Below are positions 1-6,867 of a stretch of DNA of 9,690 bases, one piece after another (the stretch's first letter is position 1; each line of letters opens with the position of its first letter). The notes beneath the pieces were generated by a model. It was given only the letters and a program-made list of their open reading frames with translations. It had not been told where the DNA came from and made no database searches. This stretch comes from Bacteroidales bacterium UBA1256. GTDB lineage: Bacteria > Bacteroidota > Bacteroidia > Bacteroidales > Paludibacteraceae. A program made the position numbers and the translations under genes. The stretch spans positions 377-10,066 of the forward strand of contig DBVU01000086.1 of NCBI GenBank assembly GCA_002308195.1, read 5' to 3'.

Positions 1-83
1 GCCGGGATAGCATAGCCACCCTTGATAGCCTTGGCAAACATCTCACGAGTGTTGACCAATCCAAGTTCTTTGTAACTTACCAT
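1..83 (-). CDS. fba: Class II fructose-1,6-bisphosphate aldolase, N-terminal fragment (runs off the window)
   Basis: Class II aldolases are zinc-dependent cytosolic enzymes that interconvert fructose-1,6-bisphosphate with dihydroxyacetone phosphate and glyceraldehyde-3-phosphate in glycolysis and gluconeogenesis. Only the first 27 codons are visible. They begin MVSYKELGLVNTREMF and continue with AKAIKGGYAIP, which matches the usual class II opening, where the early Gly-Tyr-Ala-(Ile/Val)-Pro strand starts the barrel. The zinc ligands and catalytic residues lie outside the window. The ATG at 83 is the only start compatible with this N-terminus, and its upstream region is A/T-rich with no Shine-Dalgarno sequence. 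It lies 43 bases after the OPT transporter stop, and I found no good promoter in that gap, so co-transcription is plausible. The identification rests on recall of the family N-terminus and is likely but not certain. Confidence 0.8.
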   Translation of the reverse strand, partial: MVSYKELGLVNTREMFAKAIKGGYAIP

Positions 84-126
84 AATCGTAAAAAATTAAT
101 TGTTAATAATGAATATTTTGTTTTTG

Positions 127-2001
127 TTATTTTCGTTTTGTTGCAACTACAAAGTAGGCAATCAGCGCCACATACGCCACGATACCTACGATAGCAGCCC
201 ATCCACTCTGCGCCCAGCCGGTCAGATACCTGTCTGCACCACAGAACTTCACGATAGCGGATACGACACCCATCAGTGCGCCACCGGCAATAAAGCCCGA
301 GGCTATGAGCGTACCCTTCTCTTGGTGCTTCTCGCCCACCAGCCATGCGATACCGCCACCTACCAGCAGCGGCAGGTTCAGATGCAGCGGGATAAACATA
401 CCCAACGCAAACGGCAGTACAGGCACACCCATGAAATTAAGTATAAGTGCTAAGACAGCACCTGCCAGATAGAGCATCCATGGAGCTCCCTGTCCAGACA
501 TGAGCGGTTCGATAACCGCTGCCATAGCGTTAGCCTGAGGAGCTACTAGGGCGTTGTCTCCCACGAATCCGTAGGTCTTGTTGAGAATAATCATCACGCC
601 ACCAACTGTAGCAGCACTTACCAACGTTCCCAGGAACTTCCAGGTCTCCTGCTTGCGAGGCGTACTACCAATCCAATAACCTATCTTCAGGTCAGTAATG
701 AATCCGCCGGCCATGGCCAACGCCGTACAAACCACGCCACCGATAACCATGGCACCCACCATGCCGCTCGCGCCCTTCATGCCGATAGCCACAAAGACTA
801 CGGAGGCCACGATGAGAGTCATCAGCGTCATGCCGCTCACGGGGTTGCTACCCACGATGGCTATTGCGTTGGCTGCCACAGTCGTGAAGAGGAACGAAAT
901 AATCGCTACCACGAGGAAGGCTACCAGTGCCTGCCAGAAATTATGAAGCACACCTACCCAGAAGAATACCAGCGTACATACCAGCGCCACAGCAACGGCT
1001 ACTACCAGCAGACGCATACTCAGGTCAATCTTGGTACGAGGCACATTACTCTGAGCCTTTTGCGCATCACCTTTCGTGCCCTTGATCAACCCTACAGCAC
1101 TTTTTATCACGCCCCAGGACTTGATAATACCAATCAGTCCGGCCATCGCGATGGCACCAATACCGATGTTACGCCCATAATCTGTGAATAGTACGCGCGG
1201 ATCAACCGATTCCAGCCCGGGCACCGTACCCAGCACCGGAAGCAACACCCACCATACCAGCGCCGAACCGGCACAGATAATAGCGGCATACTTCAAACCG
1301 ATGATATAACCCAGTCCCAGCACAGCGGCCGAGGTATTGAGCGAGACAACGAGTTTCGCCTTAGCAGCCATCGCCGCACCCCACTCGGTCATACGGGTAT
1401 TCAGTTGTTCAGTCCAAAGGCCAAAGGTGCTTACGACGAAATCATATATACCTCCAACTACCGCAGCCCAAAGAAGCGGCTTAGCCGAAGAACCCTTGCC
1501 CTCGGCCTGCTCGCCCGACAACAAGACTTGCGTCGTAGCAGTCGCCTCCGGGAAAGGATACTCACCATCTTTCTCCTCTACGAAATACTTACGGAACGGG
1601 ATGAGGAACAAAATACCGAGACAGCCACCCAAAAGCGACGACACAAATATCTGGGAGAACGTAACGGTCATACCCGGATACTTAGCCTGCAGGATATAGA
1701 GAGCCGGCAAGGTAAAAATAGCACCCGCTACAATCACGCCTGAACTGGCGCCGATCGACTGGATCATCACGTTCTCGCCAATAGCATCTTTCCTTCCCAA
1801 GATCGAGGAAAGACTGACAGCTATGATTGCGATTGGTATTGCAGCCTCAAATACTTGCCCAACCTTCAAACCAAGATAGGCGGCAGCAGCAGAGAAGATA
1901 ACTGCCATCAACACACCCATGGATACACTATACGGAGTCACTTCCGGATAAGTTTTATCCGGCTTAAGAATAGGAGTAAATTTGCTTTTCTTTTCTTCCA
2001 T
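127..2001 (-). CDS. OPT-family oligopeptide (or metal-chelate) transporter
   Basis: This is a 624-residue integral inner-membrane protein of the OPT superfamily, whose members use ion gradients to import small peptides or metal-chelate complexes. The substrate cannot be told from sequence. After a short charged N-terminus (1-22) come many hydrophobic segments, from about 26-45 to 600-620. Family-type motifs are GENVMIQSIGASSG (75-88), YPFPEATATTQVLLSGE (148-164), GSNPVSGMTLMT (384-395) and GGFITDLKIGYW (432-443). A charged loop at about 300-327 separates the halves. Length and ending (TKRK) look complete. The ATG at 2001 sits about 24 bases below the likely transcription start of a Bacteroidota promoter, which supports this start. 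It is separated by 104 bases from the yjjW-type gene and probably forms its own transcript, perhaps with the aldolase gene downstream. Family assignment is firm. Confidence 0.93.
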   Translation of the reverse strand: MEEKKSKFTPILKPDKTYPEVTPYSVSMGVLMAVIFSAAAAYLGLKVGQVFEAAIPIAIIAVSLSSILGRKDAIGENVMIQSIGASSGVIVAGAIFTLPALYILQAKYPGMTVTFSQIFVSSLLGGCLGILFLIPFRKYFVEEKDGEYPFPEATATTQVLLSGEQAEGKGSSAKPLLWAAVVGGIYDFVVSTFGLWTEQLNTRMTEWGAAMAAKAKLVVSLNTSAAVLGLGYIIGLKYAAIICAGSALVWWVLLPVLGTVPGLESVDPRVLFTDYGRNIGIGAIAMAGLIGIIKSWGVIKSAVGLIKGTKGDAQKAQSNVPRTKIDLSMRLLVVAVAVALVCTLVFFWVGVLHNFWQALVAFLVVAIISFLFTTVAANAIAIVGSNPVSGMTLMTLIVASVVFVAIGMKGASGMVGAMVIGGVVCTALAMAGGFITDLKIGYWIGSTPRKQETWKFLGTLVSAATVGGVMIILNKTYGFVGDNALVAPQANAMAAVIEPLMSGQGAPWMLYLAGAVLALILNFMGVPVLPFALGMFIPLHLNLPLLVGGGIAWLVGEKHQEKGTLIASGFIAGGALMGVVSAIVKFCGADRYLTGWAQSGWAAIVGIVAYVALIAYFVVATKRK

Positions 2002-2028
2002 ATTGCACCTAATCTACAAAATCGGGCG

Positions 2029-2060
2029 CAAAGTTACGAAAAAGAATCCAAATATGCAAG
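2029..2060 (-). promoter_or_regulatory. Promoter of the OPT transporter gene
   Basis: On the minus strand the -7 box TAACTTTG lies at 2036-2029 and a -33 element CTTG at 2060-2057, separated by exactly 20 bases. This fits the Bacteroidota housekeeping consensus TTTG-N19-21-TAnnTTTG, with one mismatch in the -33 box. Transcription should start near 2025, giving a leader of about 24 nt. It implies that the transporter need not depend on read-through from the mrp-to-yjjW operon. Confidence 0.75.
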
Positions 2061-2087
2061 AGTTTTGTGTTTTTTGAAAACCAGGTT

Positions 2088-2104
2088 ATGCAATTCTATT
2101 GCAT
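2088..2104 (-). terminator. Possible weak terminator or 3'-end hairpin after the yjjW-type gene
   Basis: One base past the TAA stop of the activase gene is a perfect 7-bp inverted repeat (ATGCAAT / ATTGCAT) with a 3-nt loop. The stem is A/T-rich and is not followed directly by a U-tract; a short GGTTTTC comes a few bases later. It could stabilise the 3' end or act as a weak terminator before the next promoter, but it does not meet the usual criteria for an intrinsic terminator. Confidence 0.3.
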
Positions 2105-2105
2105 C

Positions 2106-2825
2106 TTATCGAATCGTAACTTCCAATCCCAACTCATGCGCAAACCGGGCGTAGCTATTCATCTGTTCGTCCGAAGGCATCGGATGATTCGATAGTTCTC
2201 CTACCACACCATGCGGACGGAAACGAATCAGTCGCACAGGTGCTTTTCTTCCGATAGAATCGAATGTTTCAGCTATATTTTCCAGGATCGTTTCTACATC
2301 CACCCGTCCGGAAAGACAGACAATGCGCACTTCGGTCAGTTTACCGCACCCGAGAAGCCATCCGAGATTTTCCCTTACGACCTGGTTGCTTGGAGCCCCC
2401 GTCAGACGACTGTATACCGCTTCATCCCAGGCTTTTACATCCAGCATCACGCCATCGCAGACTTGCATCAGTTCCGAATAATGAGAAAAAGGTATCGTGC
2501 CGTTACTATCGACGAGACAAGTGAGCGGGTGATTACGGATTTGCCCCAGTCGCTTCACAGCAAGGAATAGTTCTGTCAACCACTCAGGTTGGAGCATACA
2601 CTCTCCGCCGGAAACTGTCACCCCTCGCAAGAACGGCACACAAGGCTCCAATTCATGCAGCACATCAACCACCGACATCTCGTGCGCTTCATCGTCGTGC
2701 ATAGCTTGCGTCTCGGGGTTGTGGCAATAGGCACAACGGATGTTACAGCCCTGCAAGAAGACAGCGAACCGGTTTCCCGGTCCGTCTACGGTAGATTGCG
2801 ATATGAGTTTTCGTACGATGGCCAT
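2106..2825 (-). CDS. yjjW: YjjW-type radical-SAM activase of a glycyl radical enzyme
   Basis: This 239-residue cytosolic radical-SAM enzyme should reductively cleave S-adenosylmethionine and abstract hydrogen from the glycine of the adjacent enzyme. Visible features are the opening STVDGPGNRFAVFLQGC, the [4Fe-4S] motif C27-x3-C31-x2-C34 (CNIRCAYC), the SAM-contact motif GGEC (73-76), DSNG (106-109) and DVKAWD (129-134), in the order seen in pyruvate formate-lyase activases. Between C34 and GGEC there is no set of extra cysteines, so the ferredoxin-like insert found in many such activases, including as I recall E. coli YjjW, is absent. The gene starts 20 bases after the yjjI-type stop, and the junction is a period-7 repeat. 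NrdG is the main alternative, but NrdG is shorter (roughly 150-175 residues) and pairs with a much larger NrdD. The activase role is firm; the YjjW label depends on its partner. Confidence 0.85.
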   Translation of the reverse strand: MAIVRKLISQSTVDGPGNRFAVFLQGCNIRCAYCHNPETQAMHDDEAHEMSVVDVLHELEPCVPFLRGVTVSGGECMLQPEWLTELFLAVKRLGQIRNHPLTCLVDSNGTIPFSHYSELMQVCDGVMLDVKAWDEAVYSRLTGAPSNQVVRENLGWLLGCGKLTEVRIVCLSGRVDVETILENIAETFDSIGRKAPVRLIRFRPHGVVGELSNHPMPSDEQMNSYARFAHELGLEVTIR

Positions 2826-2851
2826 TGGCTATTGGCTGTTAGCAATTAGAC
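2817..2851. repeat. Period-7 degenerate tandem repeat across the yjjI-yjjW junction
   Basis: Read on the plus strand, the tract divides into 7-base units GATGGCC, ATTGGCT, ATTGGCT, GTTAGCA, ATTAGAC. The two middle units are identical and the flanking units are diverged. It covers the stop codon of the glycyl radical enzyme gene, the whole 20-base intergenic gap and the start codon of the activase gene. Unit ATTGGCT shares the core ATTGG with the repeat inside mrp at 6448-6477 in its rotated form ATTGGTG. Confidence 0.7.
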
Positions 2852-4333
2852 GCCTCGAACTTTACGGTTGGCCAGGTGGGCAGAGGCGTAAGTAGGCGCA
2901 CCCAGTTGGGTGGTGTTTTGCAGCACAGCCTGTCCGCTGTTCCATTTCTCAATCTCCGAGCGCTTGACCAGATAACCTGTGATGCGCACCAAGTCCGAAT
3001 CGGAAGCATAGAAGGCTACGTATTTCTGGCCCACCTCGAAGGCGCCTTTGACGATATCCAGTACCGCAGCGGGATTCTGCTTGCCGGTGATGTCGAATGG
3101 AAGAATATCGGAGCAACCGGTCGGAATAAACCGATGGAATCGTGCAGAATGACGCAGATGGTCGTATATAGACTGAGGCTCGTCACCCACCGGAATACGG
3201 ATGCCGGACGTGATGCCATGATCGGTATCAATACCTACTTGCGCGTGTAGCAACAGACGATGATCGGCTATCTCGCAATAGGGGCAGGTATAGTGCGCCA
3301 CAAAATCGGAGATCGCTTGCATGATTTGCTCGGCCACGTCATCTGCCTCGGGGTCGGTGCCGTATTTCTTGCCCGGCGCAAAATGATTGGCGGCTTCGGC
3401 CAGTCCCACCAGTCCGAACATAGCCACGAAACGATCGCGCTCCACCAAACCTTCGGTAGCCAGAAAATGGCTCTCGAAGAAACCTGATTTCTCTACGATA
3501 AAACGAATACGCTCACTCATGTAATCCGCCATGCATTGCATCGCTTCGGGCAAGAGCTTTGTGAGGAACTCTTGCTTGTCATCGGTCATGGCGGCCAATC
3601 GAGGAAGCACCAATCGGGTTAGCGTATAACTACCTCCGGCAATAGGCAGAATATTATAGCACGACGATATGCCGTATCGATCGTATGTCTTGCGATTGAG
3701 CACATCGTTGCAGATAGCCGGGTTAGCCACACAGAGCGATGTATAGATAGCCTGCTCGGCATAGTCATCAGGGGTGAAAGCCGGGTCGTATTTCAGCGTC
3801 AGGTTCGGAACGGCCTGTTCCAATTCACGGTCTACATCCAGTATCAGTCGTCCCGCCCGCGTAGCTTCCGGACCGAGATTGGCATGGCAGAACGAGTCGG
3901 TAATCGTGCGATCGAGATAGATGAAGAAGTTACGCAACTTACGCTTCACCACCTCATCACTCAGTCCATCGATAAAGGGTTCAATCAGTCGGTCCAAGTC
4001 GCCAAGGAACACCGGATAGGTTGTAATCGACGGCACGTGGCGATAGAGCACCTGAAGGAAGGTAAGCAGTTCGTCCAAGTCTTGCGGCGGGTCCAGTTCC
4101 AGAAACTTCACTCCCTGACGCACAGCCTTCTCGTAGTCGGGCATGATATAACGCGGACGATAGGGAGCGTTGCCTTCGTTGAGATTGCAGATGACTCCAC
4201 TCTCCATATAATAACGCGTACGCTCGGGAATATTCAGCACCGACAACGTGTCCTCCGCAGCATGCGCCAAGGCTACCACTTTTTGTTCGTAACTTAGCTT
4301 TTGTGACGTAACAATAGAATAAATATCAGACAT
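2846..4333 (-). CDS. yjjI: YjjI-family glycyl radical enzyme (function unassigned)
   Basis: This 495-residue cytosolic protein resembles E. coli YjjI along its whole length by recall: shared blocks include APYRPRYIMPDY (56-67), LYRHVPSITTYPVFLGDLD (96-114), the HANLGP region (150-155) and GDEP (383-386). The glycyl-radical loop is RITGY (450-454), with the radical expected on G453. The best catalytic cysteine is C225 in YGISSCYNILPIAGG, where YjjI also has SCYN. No physiological substrate of this family is established that I can name. The radical would be oxygen-sensitive, so activity is expected under anaerobiosis. It is far shorter than NrdD, has no ATP-cone, and lacks the NrdD C-terminal zinc-cysteine cluster. 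A CPYC motif at 350-353 is unusual. The start is 16 bases after the MATE gene stop in an A/T-rich context, and the activase gene follows. Family assignment is strong; the chemistry is unknown. Confidence 0.9.
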   Translation of the reverse strand: MSDIYSIVTSQKLSYEQKVVALAHAAEDTLSVLNIPERTRYYMESGVICNLNEGNAPYRPRYIMPDYEKAVRQGVKFLELDPPQDLDELLTFLQVLYRHVPSITTYPVFLGDLDRLIEPFIDGLSDEVVKRKLRNFFIYLDRTITDSFCHANLGPEATRAGRLILDVDRELEQAVPNLTLKYDPAFTPDDYAEQAIYTSLCVANPAICNDVLNRKTYDRYGISSCYNILPIAGGSYTLTRLVLPRLAAMTDDKQEFLTKLLPEAMQCMADYMSERIRFIVEKSGFFESHFLATEGLVERDRFVAMFGLVGLAEAANHFAPGKKYGTDPEADDVAEQIMQAISDFVAHYTCPYCEIADHRLLLHAQVGIDTDHGITSGIRIPVGDEPQSIYDHLRHSARFHRFIPTGCSDILPFDITGKQNPAAVLDIVKGAFEVGQKYVAFYASDSDLVRITGYLVKRSEIEKWNSGQAVLQNTTQLGAPTYASAHLANRKVRGV

Positions 4334-4349
4334 AGTATATATTGATTTT

Positions 4350-5684
4350 TCAGGTGTTAAACTTCAATGTGCGGAGCATAATCAGGGCTGTTATAGCTGA
4401 GATCGTATCACTAATCGGAATTGCCCACCACACACCATCCAGAGGATTAGCGAATACCATCGGAAGAAGGAGCGCCAACGGGATTAGATAGAGAACCTGA
4501 CGCGTCAGACTCAGAAAAATAGCCTTACTCGCCATCCCGATAGAGGTGAAGAGATTGCCGGTCACCATCTGGAATCCGATAATCAGCATCGTGGAGCAAA
4601 TGATTCGCAGCGGTCTTATTGTCTGCGTAATAAGAAGTTCGTCGTGCGTAAAAATCTCCGTTACCAATCGGGGCAAACCTTCACCAAGCAGGAAAACAAC
4701 ACCCATCACCACAGTGGCGCAAATACAAGTCAATTTAAAACTCTGCATCACGCGGTCAAACTTGCGAGCACCATAGTTATAACCCGTGATAGGTTGCATT
4801 CCCTGATTCAATCCCATTACTATCATAGCGAACACAAAAGTGAGACGGTTGATAACACCATACGACGCAATAGCCAAATCTCCTCCCAAAGTCTTCAACT
4901 GATTATTGATAATAATAACCACGAAACAGTGGGCAATATTATACAGAAACGGCGACATACCAATAGCCAGCGCTCGGCCGGTTATCTCTCGATTGAGTCG
5001 CCATATTCCGCGATGGAATCGAACTAATTCGTTTCTATCAAAGAACTTGGTCATCTGCCAAACGACAGCTACCGCCTGGCTGAGAACCGTTGCCAGAGCC
5101 GCGCCGCGAACCCCCATATCCATTCCGAAGATAAACACGGGGTCTAATATGATATTCACGCTCACCGCCACAATCGTAGCCGTCATCGAGAAACGCGGAT
5201 GCCCGGCCGACCGCAACATCGCATTGAGTCCGAAATAGATATGTGTCAGGATATTTCCGTATAGTATTATCTCCATGTACTCATGCGCATACAGGAGCGT
5301 GTTCTCGCTGGCACCAAATGCCAGCAGAATCGGGTCGAGCCATATGAGTCCCACAGCCATCACAACGGCCGACAGGATAATATTCATCACGATAACATTG
5401 CCCAATACGCGATTGGCTTTGTCGTAATCCTTCTCGCCCAGATAAATGGCCAACAAAGAGGAAGCACCCACTCCGACCAAGCTACCAAAGGCAGCACAAA
5501 TATCCATAAACGGCTTCGCTATCGTCAATGCCCCGAGAGCCAAGGCGCCGCAGCCATGACCGATATAAATCGAATCCACCAGATTGTACAGCGAAGTCGC
5601 CGTCATCGCTATAATGGCGGGCATGGCGTACTTAAACAGCAGTTTATGTACGGGCGCTGTACCTAATTCGGTCGTTCGACTCAT
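4350..5684 (-). CDS. MATE-family multidrug/toxin-extrusion transporter
   Basis: This 444-residue inner-membrane protein belongs to the MATE family of sodium- or proton-coupled antiporters, and looks closest to the MepA/DinF-like branch. It shows the family's two-lobe plan of about 12 hydrophobic helices: the N-lobe has VDSIYIGHG (36-44) and NIILDPVFIFGMDMGVRGAALAT (within 177-199), and the C-lobe has GLNQGMQPITGYNYGARKF (291-309). Length is normal and the frame is intact. It begins only 6 bases after the mrp stop and ends 16 bases before the glycyl radical enzyme gene, so it is almost certainly co-transcribed and probably translationally coupled to mrp. The substrate cannot be predicted; export of a product or inhibitor linked to the glycyl radical enzyme is an inference from position only. 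Confidence 0.92.
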   Translation of the reverse strand: MSRTTELGTAPVHKLLFKYAMPAIIAMTATSLYNLVDSIYIGHGCGALALGALTIAKPFMDICAAFGSLVGVGASSLLAIYLGEKDYDKANRVLGNVIVMNIILSAVVMAVGLIWLDPILLAFGASENTLLYAHEYMEIILYGNILTHIYFGLNAMLRSAGHPRFSMTATIVAVSVNIILDPVFIFGMDMGVRGAALATVLSQAVAVVWQMTKFFDRNELVRFHRGIWRLNREITGRALAIGMSPFLYNIAHCFVVIIINNQLKTLGGDLAIASYGVINRLTFVFAMIVMGLNQGMQPITGYNYGARKFDRVMQSFKLTCICATVVMGVVFLLGEGLPRLVTEIFTHDELLITQTIRPLRIICSTMLIIGFQMVTGNLFTSIGMASKAIFLSLTRQVLYLIPLALLLPMVFANPLDGVWWAIPISDTISAITALIMLRTLKFNT

Positions 5685-5690
5685 CTGTTT

Positions 5691-6731
5691 CTATAGTTGA
5701 GAAGCAATCTCTTCGAATATCGCTGCGGCGGGATGACCGGTCTGCATCGCAATCGGCCGTCCCTCGTCGCCCCCTTCACGGATGGATTGTACCAACGGAA
5801 TCTGTCCCAGGAGTTTCACACCCAGTTCTTCCGCCAAGTGCTTACCACCGTCTTTGCCGAAGATATAATACTTATTCTCGGGTAATTCGGCTGGAGTAAA
5901 CCAGGCCATGTTTTCCACCAATCCCAATATCGGCACATTGACCTTCTCGTTTCTGAACATCTCCACTCCTTTTCTTGCGTCCACCAGCGCGACCGGTTGA
6001 GGCGTAGTCACTACGATCACGCCCGTCAACTGCAACGTGGCTATCAGCGTCAGATGGATATCGCTTGTTCCGGGCGGCAGGTCGATTAAGAAATAGTCCA
6101 ACTCGCCCCAATGGGCATCCTGGATCAGCTGCTTGATAGCATTCGAAGCCATGCCACCACGCCATATGACTGCTTGTTCGGGATTCACAAAGAACCCTAT
6201 CGAAAGCATCTTCACACCATACTGCTCTATCGGTTCGATGAGTGTGCGACCGTCTTCTTCTACCGACACCGGCCGACAATCCTCAGCAAGGAACATCTTC
6301 GGCATAGACGGACCATGGATATCCGCGTCCAGCAGTCCGACCCGATATCCCTTATTAGCCAAGGCGATAGCCAGATTGGCTGCGACGGTTGACTTGCCAA
6401 CGCCACCCTTACCGCTATGAACGGCAATGACATGCTTGGCATGTAAGGGTGATTGGTGATGGGTGATTGGTGATTGGAGGTTCTGTTTCACGAACTTCGT
6501 GTGGATATGGGCGGCGACGTTTGGATCGATATAGGTCCGGAGCGCCGTCTCCGAGGCTTTTACCACCGACTTCATAAAAGGATCATTATCCTTCTCAAAA
6601 ATCAGCGAAAACGAGACCTCGAAACCCGAAATACGGATATCGTCCTCCAGCATGCCACTCTCTACCAGATTCTTACCCGTTCCCGGATAGCGAACGTGGC
6701 GCAAAGCATCTATTACTTGTTGTGGATACAT
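5691..6731 (-). CDS. mrp: Mrp/ApbC/NBP35-family P-loop ATPase, Fe-S cluster carrier type
   Basis: This 346-residue cytosolic protein belongs to the Mrp/ApbC group, implicated in carrying and transferring [4Fe-4S] clusters. Residues 1-80 form an FSCA/DUF59-type domain. A linker (about 81-99) leads to the ATPase domain with deviant Walker A GKGGVGKST (107-115), DADIHGPS (135-142), WRGGMASNAIKQ (190-201) and DLPPGTSD (217-224). The CxxC pair that many ApbC/NBP35 proteins use to bind the bridging cluster is missing; the corresponding stretch reads ENMAWFTPAELPENKYY. The frame can be extended to a TTG at 6770, but that codon lies in the promoter -7 box, so the ATG at 6731 is chosen; it also gives the expected N-terminus (YPGTGKNLVESG). 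The linker residues QSPITHHQSP (86-95) are encoded by a period-7 repeat. It heads the operon with the MATE, yjjI and yjjW genes. Confidence 0.93.
   Translation of the reverse strand: MYPQQVIDALRHVRYPGTGKNLVESGMLEDDIRISGFEVSFSLIFEKDNDPFMKSVVKASETALRTYIDPNVAAHIHTKFVKQNLQSPITHHQSPLHAKHVIAVHSGKGGVGKSTVAANLAIALANKGYRVGLLDADIHGPSMPKMFLAEDCRPVSVEEDGRTLIEPIEQYGVKMLSIGFFVNPEQAVIWRGGMASNAIKQLIQDAHWGELDYFLIDLPPGTSDIHLTLIATLQLTGVIVVTTPQPVALVDARKGVEMFRNEKVNVPILGLVENMAWFTPAELPENKYYIFGKDGGKHLAEELGVKLLGQIPLVQSIREGGDEGRPIAMQTGHPAAAIFEEIASQL
6448..6477. repeat. Heptanucleotide tandem repeat inside the mrp coding region
   Basis: On the plus strand there are four consecutive 7-base units: GGTGATT, GGTGATG, GGTGATT, GGTGATT, then a partial GG. 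It falls in the inter-domain linker of Mrp (residues 86-95). Because 7 is not a multiple of 3, gain or loss of one unit would shift the mrp frame, whereas a change of three units would not. Rotated, the unit is ATTGGTG, sharing ATTGG with the repeat at 2817-2851. Confidence 0.85.
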
Positions 6732-6767
6732 CTTCACTCTGATCTTCCTTTTTAGGAAAACCGACTG

Positions 6768-6799
6768 CAAAATTACTCTTTTTTTCTCAAATACGCAAA
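6768..6799 (-). promoter_or_regulatory. Promoter of the mrp-MATE-yjjI-yjjW operon
   Basis: On the minus strand the -33 box TTTG lies at 6799-6796 and the -7 box TAATTTTG at 6775-6768, with a 20-base spacer: a full match to the Bacteroidota consensus. Transcription should begin near 6764, leaving a leader of about 33 nt before the ATG at 6731. I found no comparable promoter in the three short gaps downstream, so this is the likely main promoter for all four genes. No operator was recognised. Confidence 0.85.
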
Positions 6800-6835
6800 A
6801 TTTGTGTGATTTTATTAGGCTTGAATAGCTAAAAA

Positions 6836-6867
6836 TTTGTATATATGCATTTTTTATTGTACATTTG
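6836..6867 (+). promoter_or_regulatory. Promoter of the CCA-adding enzyme gene
   Basis: The -33 box TTTG (6836-6839) and -7 box TACATTTG (6860-6867) are separated by 20 bases and match the Bacteroidota consensus fully. The start codon at 6876 is only 8 bases past the -7 box, so the transcript should have a leader of roughly 3-5 nt or none. The -33 boxes of this promoter and the divergent mrp promoter are 36 bases apart. Confidence 0.85.

Noticed and set aside
84..160. Separate promoter for the aldolase gene
   Set aside because: The nearest candidate, TACTTTG on the minus strand at about 150-156, is one base short of TAnnTTTG, and I could not pair it with a convincing -33 box.
1337..1699. 120-codon open frame on the plus strand opposite the OPT transporter gene
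   Set aside because: It is antisense to a well-supported gene, has no family resemblance and no promoter, and is rich in residues expected from the complement of a hydrophobic protein.
3884..4297. 137-codon plus-strand frame opposite the yjjI-type gene
   Set aside because: Fully antisense to a conserved gene with no start context or recognisable domain; a codon-usage shadow.
2106..4333. Reading the pair as anaerobic ribonucleotide reductase NrdD-NrdG
   Set aside because: The large protein is only 495 residues, lacks the ATP-cone and NrdD zinc site, and matches YjjI motifs across its length; the activase is longer than NrdG.
5872..6279. 135-codon minus-strand frame within mrp in another frame
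   Set aside because: It overlaps the conserved ATPase domain of mrp, and its Arg/Gly-rich translation is typical of an out-of-frame shadow.
6448..6477. CRISPR-like repeat
   Set aside because: Units are 7 bases without spacers and lie in a coding region; this is a simple tandem repeat.
6732..6770. Upstream extension of mrp to a TTG start, adding 13 residues (SVFLKRKIRVK region)
   Set aside because: The TTG is part of the -7 box of a full-consensus promoter, so it would not be in the mRNA; the ATG at 6731 gives the normal family N-terminus.
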